Assembly (NCBI GenBank): GCA_032622095.1
Contig: CP136068.1
Coordinates: 52,634,443 to 52,698,442, forward strand
Source: Siphonodentalium dalli
Lineage: Eukaryota; Mollusca; Scaphopoda; Gadilida; Siphonodentaliidae
DNA length: 64,000 nt
Direction of reading: 5' to 3'
Under the pieces are notes generated by a model, which was not told the origin of the DNA, did no database searches, and saw only the letters and a program-made list of their open reading frames with translations. This document shows positions 24,301-39,300 of the stretch, in pieces (the first letter of the stretch is position 1; every line of letters begins with the position of its first letter). The translations under genes were made by a program, and so were the position numbers.

Positions 24301-27300
24301 CGGGTTTAAATAACCTGAAGGAGGTGGAGCCATTGGACCGGGGTGAGCCCCCCCCCCCCAAATGCAGGTGGTCCCGACCAAGCTGAATGTCCTGTCCAAG
24401 CAGGACGATGGGTAGAAGAGGACGATGTGTAGAGGCCATCGCATCCAAACACCAAGACGGCTGAGAGGCAGGCAAGGCCGTGTCGTTAGGCCTCCCAGCC
24501 GGTGTCGTTACGTTCGCACGCGATATGGCAACTTCAGCACACAGAACCGCTTGTGCCGGTGTGGAAAAAATGTCCTGGGGGTCCCAAGTACCCCGTCATC
24601 ACCACTGGCCACCTTCCCACTCATTGATTGTACCGCAAAGGCGTTCTACAATCGGGGAGCGTGAACTGTTCCTGCCCGAGAAGAGATCATGACTGAGCAA
24701 TACGAACAGGGAAGGATCCAGAGATTGTGCAAATAGAGGCTCCATATCATAGACTATATCATCTGATTTTTTCATTACAAGCTAATGAATTTATAGAAAT
24801 TTGCCTTGAAATAATGATAAACCAACTTGAATAAATACTATCCACTTGGAATTTTAGAACATTTGGGTCTCCAGAGTTTGAGTGTCCAAATCTGTAACAG
24901 GTATCAATCCCTGGATCCTTCTCTGAAATTTACAAGCCCACCGGTTCAGACCGGCTTGCTGGACCGGCTTGCTGAACCGGCTGGCTGTATCTGGAGATAT
25001 TACAGTGCAGAAACCAATTCTGGTTGTAGACGCACTGGTCCAGGTGCTACCATGGCCGAGTAACTTTCTTTAAAACCTTGTGGTGACTCCAGTAGCGTTC
25101 TTTAACGTGCACACAACCTAGGTGTGTACACGGGTCAGCCATTAATGTCCGCACCCGATCGGACAGCGTAGTGCACCCACGACAACATACCTGGACAAGT
25201 GTTGTAATGGGGAAAGTCGGCATTTTGCATTCGGATTTTTATTCAGTAATCTCGAATGAGACTTTTTAGCCTGACTGTTATTCTTAGTTACCTGTTTTGA
25301 CATTGATAAACCACGATGTAATCAACTTTAAGTTCAAACGTGACCAACACATCTGGATCATTTGTATTGAAACATAAACAACAAAGTATTATGTGTAATG
25401 TGGGAAATCGGCATTTTTGTATTCGGATCTTTATTCAGTGATCTCGAATGAGACTTTTCAGCCTGACAAACTTGGTATCTGACAGAGTTCTGATTTTTGT
25501 CAGAATACCCTGACCAGGTTGCGATCCCCGGTCCGCTGGCACGAGAGACCAGTACGCTACCTCTCGGCTACCGACTTCCCATTGAAAGCATGTTGTTCAT
25601 AACATTATGATAGATAGCGTCAGTAGCGATGGAATTATTGCTAAATAAATTTCCACGCGTTAAAACGCCACAAATAATAATTACCACGAAATTAGGATAC
25701 TTCCGGCAGCGAAGCACGTGGCATTGTTCAATCTGACAAATTCTATCATACCTTATAGGTGCTATAATAATTCCACAGATGTATGTCTCACAATAATCGA
25801 TGCGCGTCGTAAGGCCTTGAAATGGCGAAATGGCGATTTTCATAGTCTATAAATCTTTGATGACAAAATCGCCGCGCACCGCCTGATCGAAAACACGGAA
25901 CAAATGTACGTCCGAAGCGAAACGGTCCATGAATTCGAAACGATAATTATAAAAACGAACACGTAGGTGACCAGTAATTATTGTATCGATAAATTGAATT
26001 TGTTGTCTAGTTGTTAAACGACAAATTCGGAAAAATACTCCCTTAGACTTCTGTTCGGTTCAGTAGCAGAAAATAAACCGAGGAATTCAATCTGTACAGT
26101 GAGTTATATTGGGACTGCGCATGCGTGACTGATCCGGGCAAGCCGATAAGCGTTCGTAGGCGACCAAAAAGTTAACCCATTTCCTACTATGGTTTACAAA
26201 AGCAGGACATATATCCATATGGTTCAGTGTGAAGGCTTCCTTTGGCGGAAAAATCAATGAGTGTTTAGTACAGAAATCAATGAGTGTTTAGTATAGAAAT
26301 CAATGAGTGTTTAGTATAGAAATCAATGAGTGTTTAGTATAGGAATCAATGAGTGTTTAGTACATAAATCAATGAGTGTTTAGTATAGAAATCAATGAGT
26401 GTTTAATATAAAAGTCAATGAGTGTTTAGTGTAGAAATCAATGAGTTTTAACACTTTTCATATAAAATAGATTTTCCCATTCACTTATGAATGTATACAT
26501 CGGACAAGTCTATTGTTCACCTGGAGGGGTTTTCAGGAAAGACAAGCAGAAGATAGTAATAAAAGTGCAGAATGAGTCCTATTTATTGGAGGGATATGTT
26601 CAAATAATAAGTTCAACAAATAACCTAATGTTGTTTGTTGAACTTATTATGTGAACATTTCGTATGGAATAAGCTACTCGTCGATGATGCTTTAGTATAG
26701 AAAGGTTTAAATGAGTCTGATAAATTTGAACCAAAATCAGCCTCTTAATAAACATTCATAAACCATGTGTTCCTTCAATGAAAGTGTCAATAACACTGTA
26801 GCTCAACTTGGAAAGGGAATTATTTCATGTGTTACAGTCAATGGACCGATAAGGAATGCGGAAAGTTGAAAGGTCTAAGTAATACTAGATTATCAACATG
26901 AAGAGATATATATAAAGTAAAATCCAAGATGGTTGCTGATGGCTATGTTTGCCAATGAAATTTTAAAAATTTGATAACTTCCATCTAGTAGATCAATATC
27001 AAGATTAATATGAAGTTTGGTGATGATCAGATGAGGGAAGTGGACTGTAGGGTGTGCCAAAGGATTTAGTCATTTAAACAGTAAAATCCAAGATGGCTGC
27101 CAGTGGACATAATATATGCCCGAATGACCCCAAAATGACTCGTTCCCATCTACATATCAATGTTAACAGCCATGACAAATTTTATAATGATCCGACCAAA
27201 GGTACGACCTGTAGCCCATTCCAAAGGATTTAGTCATGCAAAGAGTAAAATACAAGATGGCTGCTGGCAGCAATGTTTTTCGACCGAACGACCCCAAAAT

Positions 27301-30300
27301 TACTCGTTCCCATCTACATGTCAATATTAATATCCATGGCAAATTTCATGATGATCAGACGAATAGTATGACCTGTAGCCCATGCTAATGGATTGAATTT
27401 AGAAATCCAAGATGGCCACTGGCAGCCATGTTTTATGTCCAAATGACCCCAAAATGACTCGTTCCCCATCTACATATCAATGTTAACATCCATAACAAAT
27501 TTCATGATGATCCGACCAAAGGTAAGACCAGTAGCCCATGCCAAAGGAATTAGACATGCAAAGAGTAAAATCTAAGATGGCTCCTGGTGGCCATGTTTTT
27601 TGGCCGAATGACCCCAAAATGACTCGTTCCCATCTACATATCAATGTTAACATCCATAACAAATTTCATGATAATCCGACCAAAGGTAAGACCTGTAGCC
27701 CATGCCAAAGGAATTAGACATGCAAAGAGTAAAATCCAAGATGGCTGCTGGCAGCAATGTTTTTCGACCGAACGACCCCAAAATTACTCGTTCCCATCTA
27801 CATGTCAATATTAATATCCATGGCAAATTTCATGATGATCAGACGAATAGTATGACCTGTAGCCCATGCTAATGGATTGAATTTAGAAATCCAAGATGGC
27901 CACTGGCAGCCATGTTTTTTTCCAAATAAACCCAAAATGACTCGTTCCCATCCACATGTCAATGTCAACAGCTATGACCAATTTCATAATGACCCGACCA
28001 AAGGTATGACCTGTAGCCTGTATTGTTGACGCCTCAAACATGCACACATGGACGACGGATACCAAGCCATGGCAAAATGCTATTATAATAAAGGTAAATA
28101 AGGCCTATATAGTGTCTAAGAGTCTCTTATTATTTTATCATGCTCATACTTACTACTTGAGTTAATGTACTTTGGCAACCAGAAGAGGAAGGAATAACTG
28201 ACTAGCTTGGCAAAAAACAGGCAGAAGGAGAACTCTATCACTCCCTGTAAAATATAAATACATGAATGATAAATAATAATCCGTGGAGTTCAGTAGCCCA
28301 GTGGTTAGAGTATCGGACTTGTAATGATGTTAATGCACAGGCATTAATTTGCGCCCGCACCCATGAACTATCTTCTCCACGATAGTGGGTTGGCCAGATT
28401 AAGCGGTGTTTGTGCTGTATAGAGCCACATGCTGTTTCAAATTTCGTGCCAGGTTGTGACCCTTGGGCAAGGTCGCATGTACTGTGCTTGCTCCGTCGGA
28501 CCTTGACGAAAAATAGGGACCTGATTGTTGTGTAAGCGTAAGCCGCTCTAGTGAAGCGGCTGTAAAATGGCAGCAGACACAAGACTCGGCATTACTCAAC
28601 AGCTGGGGTAATTACAAGTGTTTACGGCCCTCGCGGGGATGGGTACTATACAAATCCCATTATTGCATTACATTACATAAATATAACAAATATATGGTGC
28701 AAATTAATAACTGTGATTGATGTACAATTTTCACTTAAAAATGGTGTCTCTCTTCCCTGAAATTTCTCTATTGTGTTGTCAGGGATATAAAATTTTAAGT
28801 CAGGAAGGCCAGTCATCAGGTGCTTCTGTTGCGAGGAAATAATGTTTTTCTTTAATTATTTTCCATGAATTTGGACAGAAAATCTGGCTATTTTTAGAAT
28901 ATTAAAACATATTTGATTGGAAATAAATCTTTTAAATCACTTTTAAGTAAAATATAAAAGGTCGGTAGACCTCATGTCCGCCTCTAAGTGTCGGCTTGAT
29001 ACGACCGTTGTTTGCGCATAAAAACCTGTCTTTAGTGCTAGTAAACTTACATACCAAATTTAATTTCATTCAGTACACATTTACTAAAGTTATCATCCGG
29101 AAACCTCAAATTGGCAAAAATTCATGTCAAAAAGGGACATAACTCTGGTGAAAATTGGTGGGCGGAACCCGAATTCGAACTTGACCTGTGTTTTGCTGGG
29201 AGAAAGACACATACCAAATTTGGTTTAAATCTGATTAACTCTACTAAAGTTATCATCCGGACACCAACTTTTGGGGTTTTATATGTCGGGTCGGCGGACA
29301 AAAAAGGGCCATAACTCTCGCAAAAATTATCGGATTAACCCGAAATTCGAACTTGAGCTGTATTTTGATATAAGTAATCCACAAAAAAAAACGGTTTTGC
29401 ATATAAACAATCCAAAATTAAAGTTATCATCCGGAAACCAAAAAAACAGAAGAAAAACTGAATTTTCTATGTCGAAAAATGGTCGGGCAGAACCCAAGTT
29501 CGAACTTGACCTGTGTTTTGCTGGGAGAAAGTAATATACCAAATTTGGTTTGAATCTGATTAACTCTGCTAAAGTTATCATCCGGAAACCAACTTTCAGG
29601 GGTTTTCTAAGTAAAAAAAGGGGCATAACTCTGGTTAAAAATGGCGGACGGAACCAGAATTCAAACTTGACCTGTCTTTTCTGCTAGTAAACCCACATAC
29701 CAAATTTAATTTAATTTGGTTCACTCTAACTAAAGTTATCATCCGGAAACCTCGGACGCACGCACGCACGTGCTGATTATAATAGTCCTCCGAACCCGTT
29801 GGGTCGGCGGACAAAAAGGGGCATAACTCAGTCAAAATCATGCGGATGAAACCCATATTCGAACTTGATCTGTATTTTGGGGTGGTAAACTAATATACCA
29901 AATTTGGTTTAGTTCACTTGATTCAATCTAAAGTTATCATCCAGAACCGCAAATCAGGTCAAATCTAAGTAGAAAAGGGACATAACTCAGTGAAAATCAT
30001 GTGGATGAAACCCATATTTGAACTTGATCTGTATTTTGGTGTGATAAACTAACATACCAAATTTGGTTCAGTTCACTCAATTCAATCTAAAGTTATCATC
30101 CGGAAACCAAAAGCAGACAGACGGACGATGGACGATGGACCCATTTACATAATACGACCGTTTTTTTCAAACGGGCGTATAAAAATTAGATTATGATGAG
30201 AAATTAACAGCTCCATATTCCATATAATCAGTGGTCTTTTGTGAAATATAAATATGTATGAAGAAAATTGTTTTTGAAGAAACATATTGACAAAATTTGC

Positions 30301-33300
30301 TAAAAAAGAGGAGATATAATAAAAAATACAGTTAACTTGTCCACAAGAAAATATTGAAGTCATTTATAAAGTTAATCTTCAATCAGTCCCTCTTTTCAAT
30401 TCATTTTTTTTTATCAATATGAAGAAATTATATATGAAATGAATGCACAAATATGGGATACAACATTCTTCTATATTTTTATCATGATCATTTGAGTCAG
30501 AAATGAGGGGTAATAATTTTCTAATATTGGGAATTCTTATGTAACTTTCTCTATGGTAATATATTAAAGGGTGTATACATCAATTTTAGTGGCCCATGGT
30601 GAGAAATATTAAATTAAACATGAAAACAAACGCACCGGTATCCGCAAAGCCCGTAAAATAGATATAGCCTTTTCTTTTTTCTCTTCTTTGTTAATTTCTA
30701 GTTTGACATCCGATGATGACAGAGAGTTGTAACTCTCACATCCTGACAGCAGCGGCTGCAAAAAAAGAAAGATGAGAATTAATTACTTGATGAGTACATG
30801 GAATCTGGCGGGTAAAACGGACAAGGCATTCGATGTGGGTTCGTGATAAATAACATAAATTTTTATAAAAGTCCGTAAAACAACTACATGTATAATCAAT
30901 AAGTACATGTATAAATTGAACGACTTAGTTCTTATTTTTATTATTAATATTCTGCAATAACGATATTTCGCATATGAAGACCATTGTCATGGTAAACATA
31001 ACTGTAACAGTGGTATAGGCGATCAAAGTCTAATTACATACCAAAGTTAAACCAAAATGTCAAAGCATTGAAAAATACTTTGAAAATCATATTTAGACTA
31101 AAATATTTTAAGTTACTGCTCGAATAGCTAGTCGACAACTCATTGTTTTGTTCACATAACAATGATTTTTAATAACGAGCAAAATTTCGTTATTGGAGAA
31201 CTATCAACAAAGAACAAAGTTTATCTATTTCTCCATGTTCTGCTTTAGTGTTGATATTTTTACAGACTTTTATATTTTTTGTACATTTACACACTGTGAA
31301 TGCCTTAGGTCCCTTTAAACTTAATTAAATTTGAATAATTAATGCTATTATATATAAAGGTCTCTTTTATCAGATATCAGTTATTATACCTAAACACAGA
31401 AAAGTTTTTATTTTGTTTACTAAATTTGTAATTCATACTATATACTAATGACTTGCTTTCTCAAAAAAAAAAATGAAATTTGTCACAAAATGAAACTGAC
31501 ATTTACCAACTGCGAGTGCTTTAAATTGGACATGTAACATATGGCTTCCAATTAATGCATATATGATGATGGAAAATATGAATTTTATAATGGAATATAT
31601 AACATCAGGTGACAAAAATTTCTGTAGCATGAATAAAAATGTTCAGATCACAAATTGAACTTTTAAAATACATGTAGTTCCTATACCCCCCTTATGAGAT
31701 GGGCCGAGCAAATGAACACTCTTTCTAAAACTTTTGATCACCTGACCTTTTCAACAGAGTGGAATTTTTCATTTACTCAACCATGTATTACAGATGTCCC
31801 TGGATTCCTATTGGCACTGACTTTTAAAATTGTCACTTATTAAAGGGGGACTGTAAACTAAATCCGGCCATTTATGCATTTATGGGACCATCTCCTGTTA
31901 TACTCAAATGAATATATGCAACAAATGAATGAATTTGAACTATGGATTAGTGCAAAATAAACTATTGTGCTCTATGAACAATGCAAACAACATGGTAATT
32001 ATAATGATAATGAATAAATGGCTGGAGTCATAAATTCATTTTAATTATAATTAGCATGTTGTTTGCATCGTTAATAGAGCACATGAGTGTATTTTGCACT
32101 AATCCATGGCTCAAATTCATTCAATTGTTGCATATTTTCTGTTGAGTATAAAAGGAGATGGTCCCATAAGTGGCCGGATTTAGTGTACAGTACCCATAAT
32201 GATATGTATTGTTCAGAAGCAGCATGGCCATAGTTGGTCCTCTTCCTGCTGCCCTTAGCACAATATAATAAATACAGATACAAAAGATAACAGAACGATT
32301 TTATATATCTAAATGAATGATGAATAAATTATGATCTGTTCATGTATATAGGTGTTTCCTATACGGTTTCCAAGAGAAAATTACGAAAAACAAAAACCAA
32401 GGCGACTAAGAAAGGCAAGACTTTCCAGGAGAATAGTCCAGTTAATGAGCTTCGTAAGACTATATATATTATAATTAAACTTGGTTGATGTTGCAGCATT
32501 AACATGTTTTGTCAACACAATTGAGTGGATTTACACTATATGAATAGGTTGATAATATATGATTAGTTACACTTCTTTTTAAATTATGTCTGTATTTCCA
32601 ATCTTTGAATTGTTGCTCCAATGAAATCAAAATTATGTAAAGAGATGTTTTGGGTGCGTTGAATAAAAACATGTTTTAGCATTCTTATGATATTGGCCCG
32701 AAATGGATATTCATGTCTAAACCAATACTGGTACCAATCTCCCAGGCTCACTCACTGAGAACTCATTTTATATATGCAAAAGTGTGTTTCTTTCTAATCA
32801 GTGGTTTTACAAGCTTGATAGCTATTCAGTGGCAAATGAAATACATATAATAATGGAATATCTTAGTAAGTAGAACAAAATTTTCAACAGCTCACTGCAA
32901 ACAAGAACTTATAAGAATTTAGCATATGTTAGTATAACATCAAACAGTATCTTATTTTAATAGAATAAAGTAAGAAAAACAAGAGCTCATAGATGAGAGT
33001 TTATGTACAGCCATTAATAATGAGTATGGTTGATGCAGCCATTAATAAAGAGTATGGTTGATGCAGCCCTTCATAAATAGTATGGTTGATGCAGCCATTA
33101 ATAACGAGTATGGTTGATGCAGCCATTATCAAATAAGGAGTATGGTTGATGTAGCCATTAATAACGAGTATGGTTGATACATCCATTAATAAGGAGTATG
33201 GTTGATGCAGCCTTTAATAACGAGTATGGTTGATGCATCCATTAATAACGAGTATGGTTGATGCAGCCATTAATAAAGAGTATGGTTGATACATCCATTA

Positions 33301-36300
33301 ATAATGAGTATGGTTGATGCAGCCATTAATAAAGAGTATGGTTGATACATCCATTAATAAAGAGTATGGTTGATGCAGCCATTATTAACGTGTATGGTTG
33401 ATGCAGGCAGCCATTAGTAACGAGTATGGTTGATACATCCATTAATAATGAGAATGGTTGATGCAGCCATTAATAACGAGTATGGTTGATGCAGCCATTA
33501 ATAAAGAGTATGGTTGATACATCCATTAATAAAGAGTATGGTTGATGCAGCCATTATTAACGTGTATGGTTGATGCAGCCATTAATAACGAGTATGGTTG
33601 ATACATCCATTAATAAGGAGTATGGTTGATGCAGCCTTTAATAATGAGTATGGTTGATACATCCATTAATAACGAGTATGGTTGATGCAGCCATTAATAA
33701 CGAGTATGGTTGATACATCCATTAATAATGAGTACGGTTGATGCAGCCATTAATAAAGAGTATGGTTGATACATCCATTAATAAAGAGTATGTTGATGCA
33801 GCCATTATTAACGTGTATGGTTGATGCAGCCATTAATAACGAGTATGGTTGATACATCCATTAATAATGAGAATGGTTGATGCAGCCATTAATAACGAGT
33901 ATGGTTGATGCTTGAAGTGTGACATGATGTTGTCCAATCTAAAGCTCATGATTCACTAGGAATCAACAAGACATTTGATTTACTTTTTTTAAATCAAATT
34001 GGACTTTTAAAATACTTCCTATTATTAACTAATTAATATTATATCTCACATGACTTTCTCACACTGCTATACTATTTTATGATAGTACCCTAGTTTTCAG
34101 TGAAGATAAACAAGTTAACTTCTGAAATTTCGCCAATATGTCTTTGCTAATGACGTACTTATAGAAATATATGTATGAATCATGAAGAGATGCTATTAGA
34201 TGTAACTAATAACTTAGTTATGTTCTCCTGCCATCGTCAAAAGATTGCCGTAAATTGTAAAATCTGAGATCAATTTCCAAAATTCATGGTAAATAAAAAT
34301 ATGACAAAATCAGACAAAGAAATTGTGTGCGAATTGACACCAATGTTTGATATAATATAATAAATAATGCATGTCTTGTCATTGACTATGCCAAAATAGT
34401 GGTCCTCGAGGAGGAATAGTCAACTGCAAGCCATGCATTATCCATGTAATAGCATTACTGTTAAGAAATATTGTTCTGTGAACATACTAGTAAAGTAATG
34501 ACCTAAAATAACAGTTAACTGAAACAGAATTCTGAAAGGGTGAAACAATGAATATGGGAACGCCACCAAGGGTGAAACAATGAATATGGGTGCACCACCA
34601 AGGGTGAAACAATGAATATTGGTGCGCCATCAAGGGTGAAACAATGAATATGGGTACGCCACCAAAGGTGATAAAAGTAGCAGGAACATTTATAGATCAT
34701 TTTCAATATTATCATGCATCCCAAATAATGTTCAGAGAACTATTACAGAATTTCATATCTTGTGCAGGAAAGAATTCAAAATCAAACACCAGCATTTCAA
34801 CATGAACCAGGGCCAGTCTGAAGTCAGTCAGACACCAGGCCCGCCCCATTAACTCTAGTCAGACACCAGGCCCGCCCCATTAACTCTAGTCAGACACCAG
34901 GCCCGCCCCATTAACTCTAGTCAGACACCAGGCCCGCCCCATTAACTCTAGTCAGACACCAGGCCCGCCCCATTAACTCTAGTCAGACACCAGGCCCGCC
35001 CCATTAACTCTAGTCAGACACCAGGCCCGCCCCATTAACTCTAGTCAGACACCAGGCCCGCCCCATTAACTCTAGTCAGACACCAGGCCCGCCCCATTAA
35101 CTCTAGTCAGACACCAGGCCCGCCCCATTAACTCTAGTCAGACACCAGGCCCGCCCCATTAACTCTAGTCAGACACCAGGCCCGCCCCATTAACTCTAGT
35201 CAGACACCAGGCCCGCCCCATTAACTCTAGTCAGACACCAGGCCCGCCCCATTAACTCTAGTCAGACACCAGGCCCGCCCTATTAACTCTAGTCAGACAC
35301 CAGGCCCGCCCCATTAACTCTAGTCAGACACCAGGCCCGCCCCATTAACTCTAGTCAGACACCAGGCCCGCCCCATTAACTCTAGTCAGACACCAAGCCC
35401 GCCCCATTAACTCTAGTCAGACACCAGGCCCGCCCCATTAACTCTAGTCAGACACCAGGCCCGCCCCATTAACTCTAGTCAGACACCAGGCCCGCCCCAT
35501 TAACTCTAGTCAGACACCGGGCCCGCCCCATTAACTCTAGTCAGACACCGGGCCCGCCCCATTAACTCTAGTCAGACACCAGGCCCACCCCATTAACTCT
35601 AGTCAGACACCAGGCCCGCCCCATTAACTCTAGTCAGACACCAGGCCCGCCCCATTAACTCTAGTCAGACACCAGGCCCGCCCCATTAACTCTAGTCAGA
35701 CACCAGGCCCGCCCCATTAACTCTAGTCAGACACCGGGCCCGCCCCATTAACTCTAGTCAGACACCAGGCCCGCCCCATTAACTCTAGTCAGACACCGGG
35801 CCCGCCCCATTAACTCTAGTCAGACACCAGGCCCGCCCCATTAACTCTAGTCAGACACCAGGCCCGCCCCATTAACTCTAGTCAGACACCAGGCCCGCCC
35901 CATTAACTCTAGTCAGACACCGGGCCCGCCCCATTAACTCTAGTCAGACACCGGGCCCGCCCCATTAACTCTAGTCAGACACCAGGCCCGCCCCATTAAC
36001 TCTAGTCAGACACCAGGCCCGCCCCATTAACTCTAGTCAGACACCAGGCCCGCCCCATTAACTCTAGTCAGACACCAGGCCCGCCCCATTAACTCTAGTC
36101 AGACACCGGGCCCGCCCCATTAACTCTAGTCAGACACCGGGCCCGCCCCATTAACTCTAGTCAGACACCAGGCCCGCCCCATTAACTCTAGTCAGACACC
36201 AGGCCCGCCCCATTAACTCTAGTCAGACACCAGGCCCGCCCCATTAACTCTAGTCAGACACCAGGCCCGCCCCATTAACTCTTTCTTTACTAAGTAGATT

Positions 36301-39300
36301 ATTCCACTCAGTCATAAACATGTACATTCGAATGGTTTATTATTCATTTGGAGGGGATGCCCAGGAACATAAGTAGGTGAGAGACAGATGAACAGATCTC
36401 TTATAACCTCTTATATATGCGAGGCTCCCTATCATAAACTCATATATATAAGAGAATGCATTGGCACAGGATCTTTAATGCTGCACCAGCATCATGAAAG
36501 GGTTATAGCTTTTCATGCTAAATAGGAATATGAGGATTCCAGTTTCACCAGCAAATATAAATACATTTCTTTATAACCAACAAAAACCTTTTATAAAAGG
36601 GATTTTATTTCCACACACCAGGGCTCTTACGATATTCCTGGGTGAAGGACAGGAGCGCCTTCTATAGAAGCTCTAAAAGTAAATGGATATCAACACATGT
36701 AGATGTATCTTCACAAAGATAATTACAGTAATGCCCTAAGTAATCGACTCCTTAACCACAGCAGAATTCCGACTAAATCCTGAAAAGTTACCCATAATTC
36801 TGCTGTGGTTAAGGAGTCGATTACTTAGGGCATTACTGTATGTATGTACAGTGTTTCACTCAGCAAAGAATACAGTTTCGCTAAAAACATGTATGTAAAG
36901 TTCACACAGGAATGTATAGAATGCTTCACTCAGAAATATATATGAAGTAGAAATTTCACACTGGCATGTATATAATGCTTCACTCAGTATTAAGATGGTA
37001 TATAATGCTTCACTCAGTAAGATTTGAGTCACCCTAACTCACTGGCTTGGAATCAGCTGAAATTGTCGTTATTGAAGTCTGAAAAAATCCCGACAAGTAT
37101 AAACGTATATGTAATATTTTTGCATGTGTATAGACATGTAGCTACATACAATACATTTGAGTGTAAGTTTCTGACAGAGGGATAAAGTCAATCCAGTATA
37201 CCTGTCATTTTTCTTTGGGTATAATCAATTGACCACCTTGAACATTGTGAGCATGATTGTTCTAGCTAAACATAAAACCTTTTTTTCTGTGCTTTCGCTT
37301 GTATCTTTTGTTTTAATTGTTCTCTAGTATAATCGATGTCAGCATACTTTTTTATGTTTATTATACGATGTAAAAATTGCCCCAATATTATTTATTGTAA
37401 CTTTGATCATGTACATGTACATAAAGACATAAAATATGAGAACACTATTGGTCACTTTAAGAACAAGTTGTTACTGTGCAGTAAACTGTAGACATGCATT
37501 TAACCCATTCATGACGGGATCTGTGCTGGTGCGGCATTAATGATCATGCCAGTGGATTCTCTTAATATATATAAGAGAATGCACTGGCATACTAGTACCA
37601 GGTCCAATATTGTTAGGCCAATGTATACCCCTGTGGGAGACTCACATTTATAGGAGAATGCATTGACACAGGGTTTTTCGGAAAATTTCAGAAAGCTCCA
37701 GTCATGAATGGTTTAACAGAGTAAAATATTTGTAGAGATCTATGTGTATATGGATAACATTTTGATGTGTACAAAAAAAACATTGGGAAATCAGGGGAAA
37801 TGGATAATCATTTGATAAATGATTACAATTAGGCCACGCAAAGTCCAAGCCTGCAAATAGCATGTCTGTCAAAGTGGGCTAGCATCACTAAATTCACCCT
37901 CTGGGAACCTCATTCTGCTTAGACCCTCAACTGCTATGGTAGACCTAGGATCAGATAGAAGTTCCCCAGTTGAAGTTGGTGGCAGGGACCAGCCGAGAGG
38001 GCGACGTGGGCGACTTCTTCGCCCTAGCGCCGTCCGCTTCGCCTTAGTTTTGCAGTCGGGCGAAGTTCAAGTCGCCCTACAAATTCCAAAGTTGACTGAC
38101 GAAATTCGGCAAAATGCCCCAAATAATTTATGATAATTTACAACTGTCAACTGTGATTGCACACAATACTCCACTATCAGGGTGTATCATGGTGTTATAA
38201 AACAATTAACACCTGTAATGCTCCAATCTGGAGGCATGTTGACAACGGAGTCTGATTACTGGCAGCTGTGAAAACATCGTTGGGCCTCAAGTGTTAATCT
38301 GGTTGTTGTTATTTTTAGATTACCGTGATTACCACACCTTACAAGAAGATTACAACTCACACCTCTCACAATGTGTCAATTCATCACTCCCTCTATGGAG
38401 TTTGGTTAAAGAAATTTTAAAACAAATTCATTTGTGAAGCATATTAAAATTTCGAACGGGATTACTAACAGAGCGCAGTAAAAGTGTTCATGATTTCGTT
38501 TCGTTTCTGTTTGATAAATATTGTTGGCATTTTTAAAAACCCGAAAAATATGAAATAAAATCCTGTCATTCTCTCACAATTACGATATAAAATGCTGCTA
38601 TCCTCTCACAATTATGTTTGGGTATTATTAATAGTTATTAGGGTCATGAAGTGAACATAATGACTCCATATTTCAACCATTGTTTCATAAGTTTAATTGA
38701 CATATTTCATCTCTCCTATTTTCGTTCTATAGCGACTCCTGTCGTAGTACTGATCAATTTAAATGTTGTAGACTCACTTCGCCCTATAGAACGGCCACTT
38801 CGCCTTATTTTTATAGTAGGGCGAAGTCATTTCGCCCTGAAAATCTGGTCTAGGCTGGTCCCTGGTTGGTGGTGTTCACCCATTGGGCGCCTCGATTATG
38901 GATTTTATCTTCTGCAAATTAGGGGATATAGAACTTCCAAGAAGGGAAAACGTTACTAAAAACAATGTTAATTTGATACCATAGATACTTCCCAGAAGAT
39001 GAGGCCTAAGCAGAATGAGGTCTCCAGAGGGTGAATTTGGTGATGCTAGCCCACTGTGCAGGATAGCATCACTAAATTCACCCTCTGGGGACCTCATTCT
39101 GCAAATGACACACACGGTATTTGCAGGCTTGGCAAAGTCAAATTCCCATTTCTCAGGCACGTGCACATGGTCCCAAAACCCAGCATATGGAACATTTTTA
39201 TTTGCAAACTGTCATGAAAATGTTTAATCAGTACGAAATATTTGGGGTATGTTTATTATGCAAAGTGAGATAGAACAAACCCATTTCCCAAATAATATTT

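Noticed and set aside
25510-25580. Functional tRNA gene
   Set aside because: A- and B-box-like words are present, but there is no proper cloverleaf acceptor pairing. It continues into a SINE body shared with another copy.
29111-29856. Short frames on both strands in the gggccataactctg repeats
   Set aside because: They follow the repeat units and change frame between copies. No conserved protein is seen.
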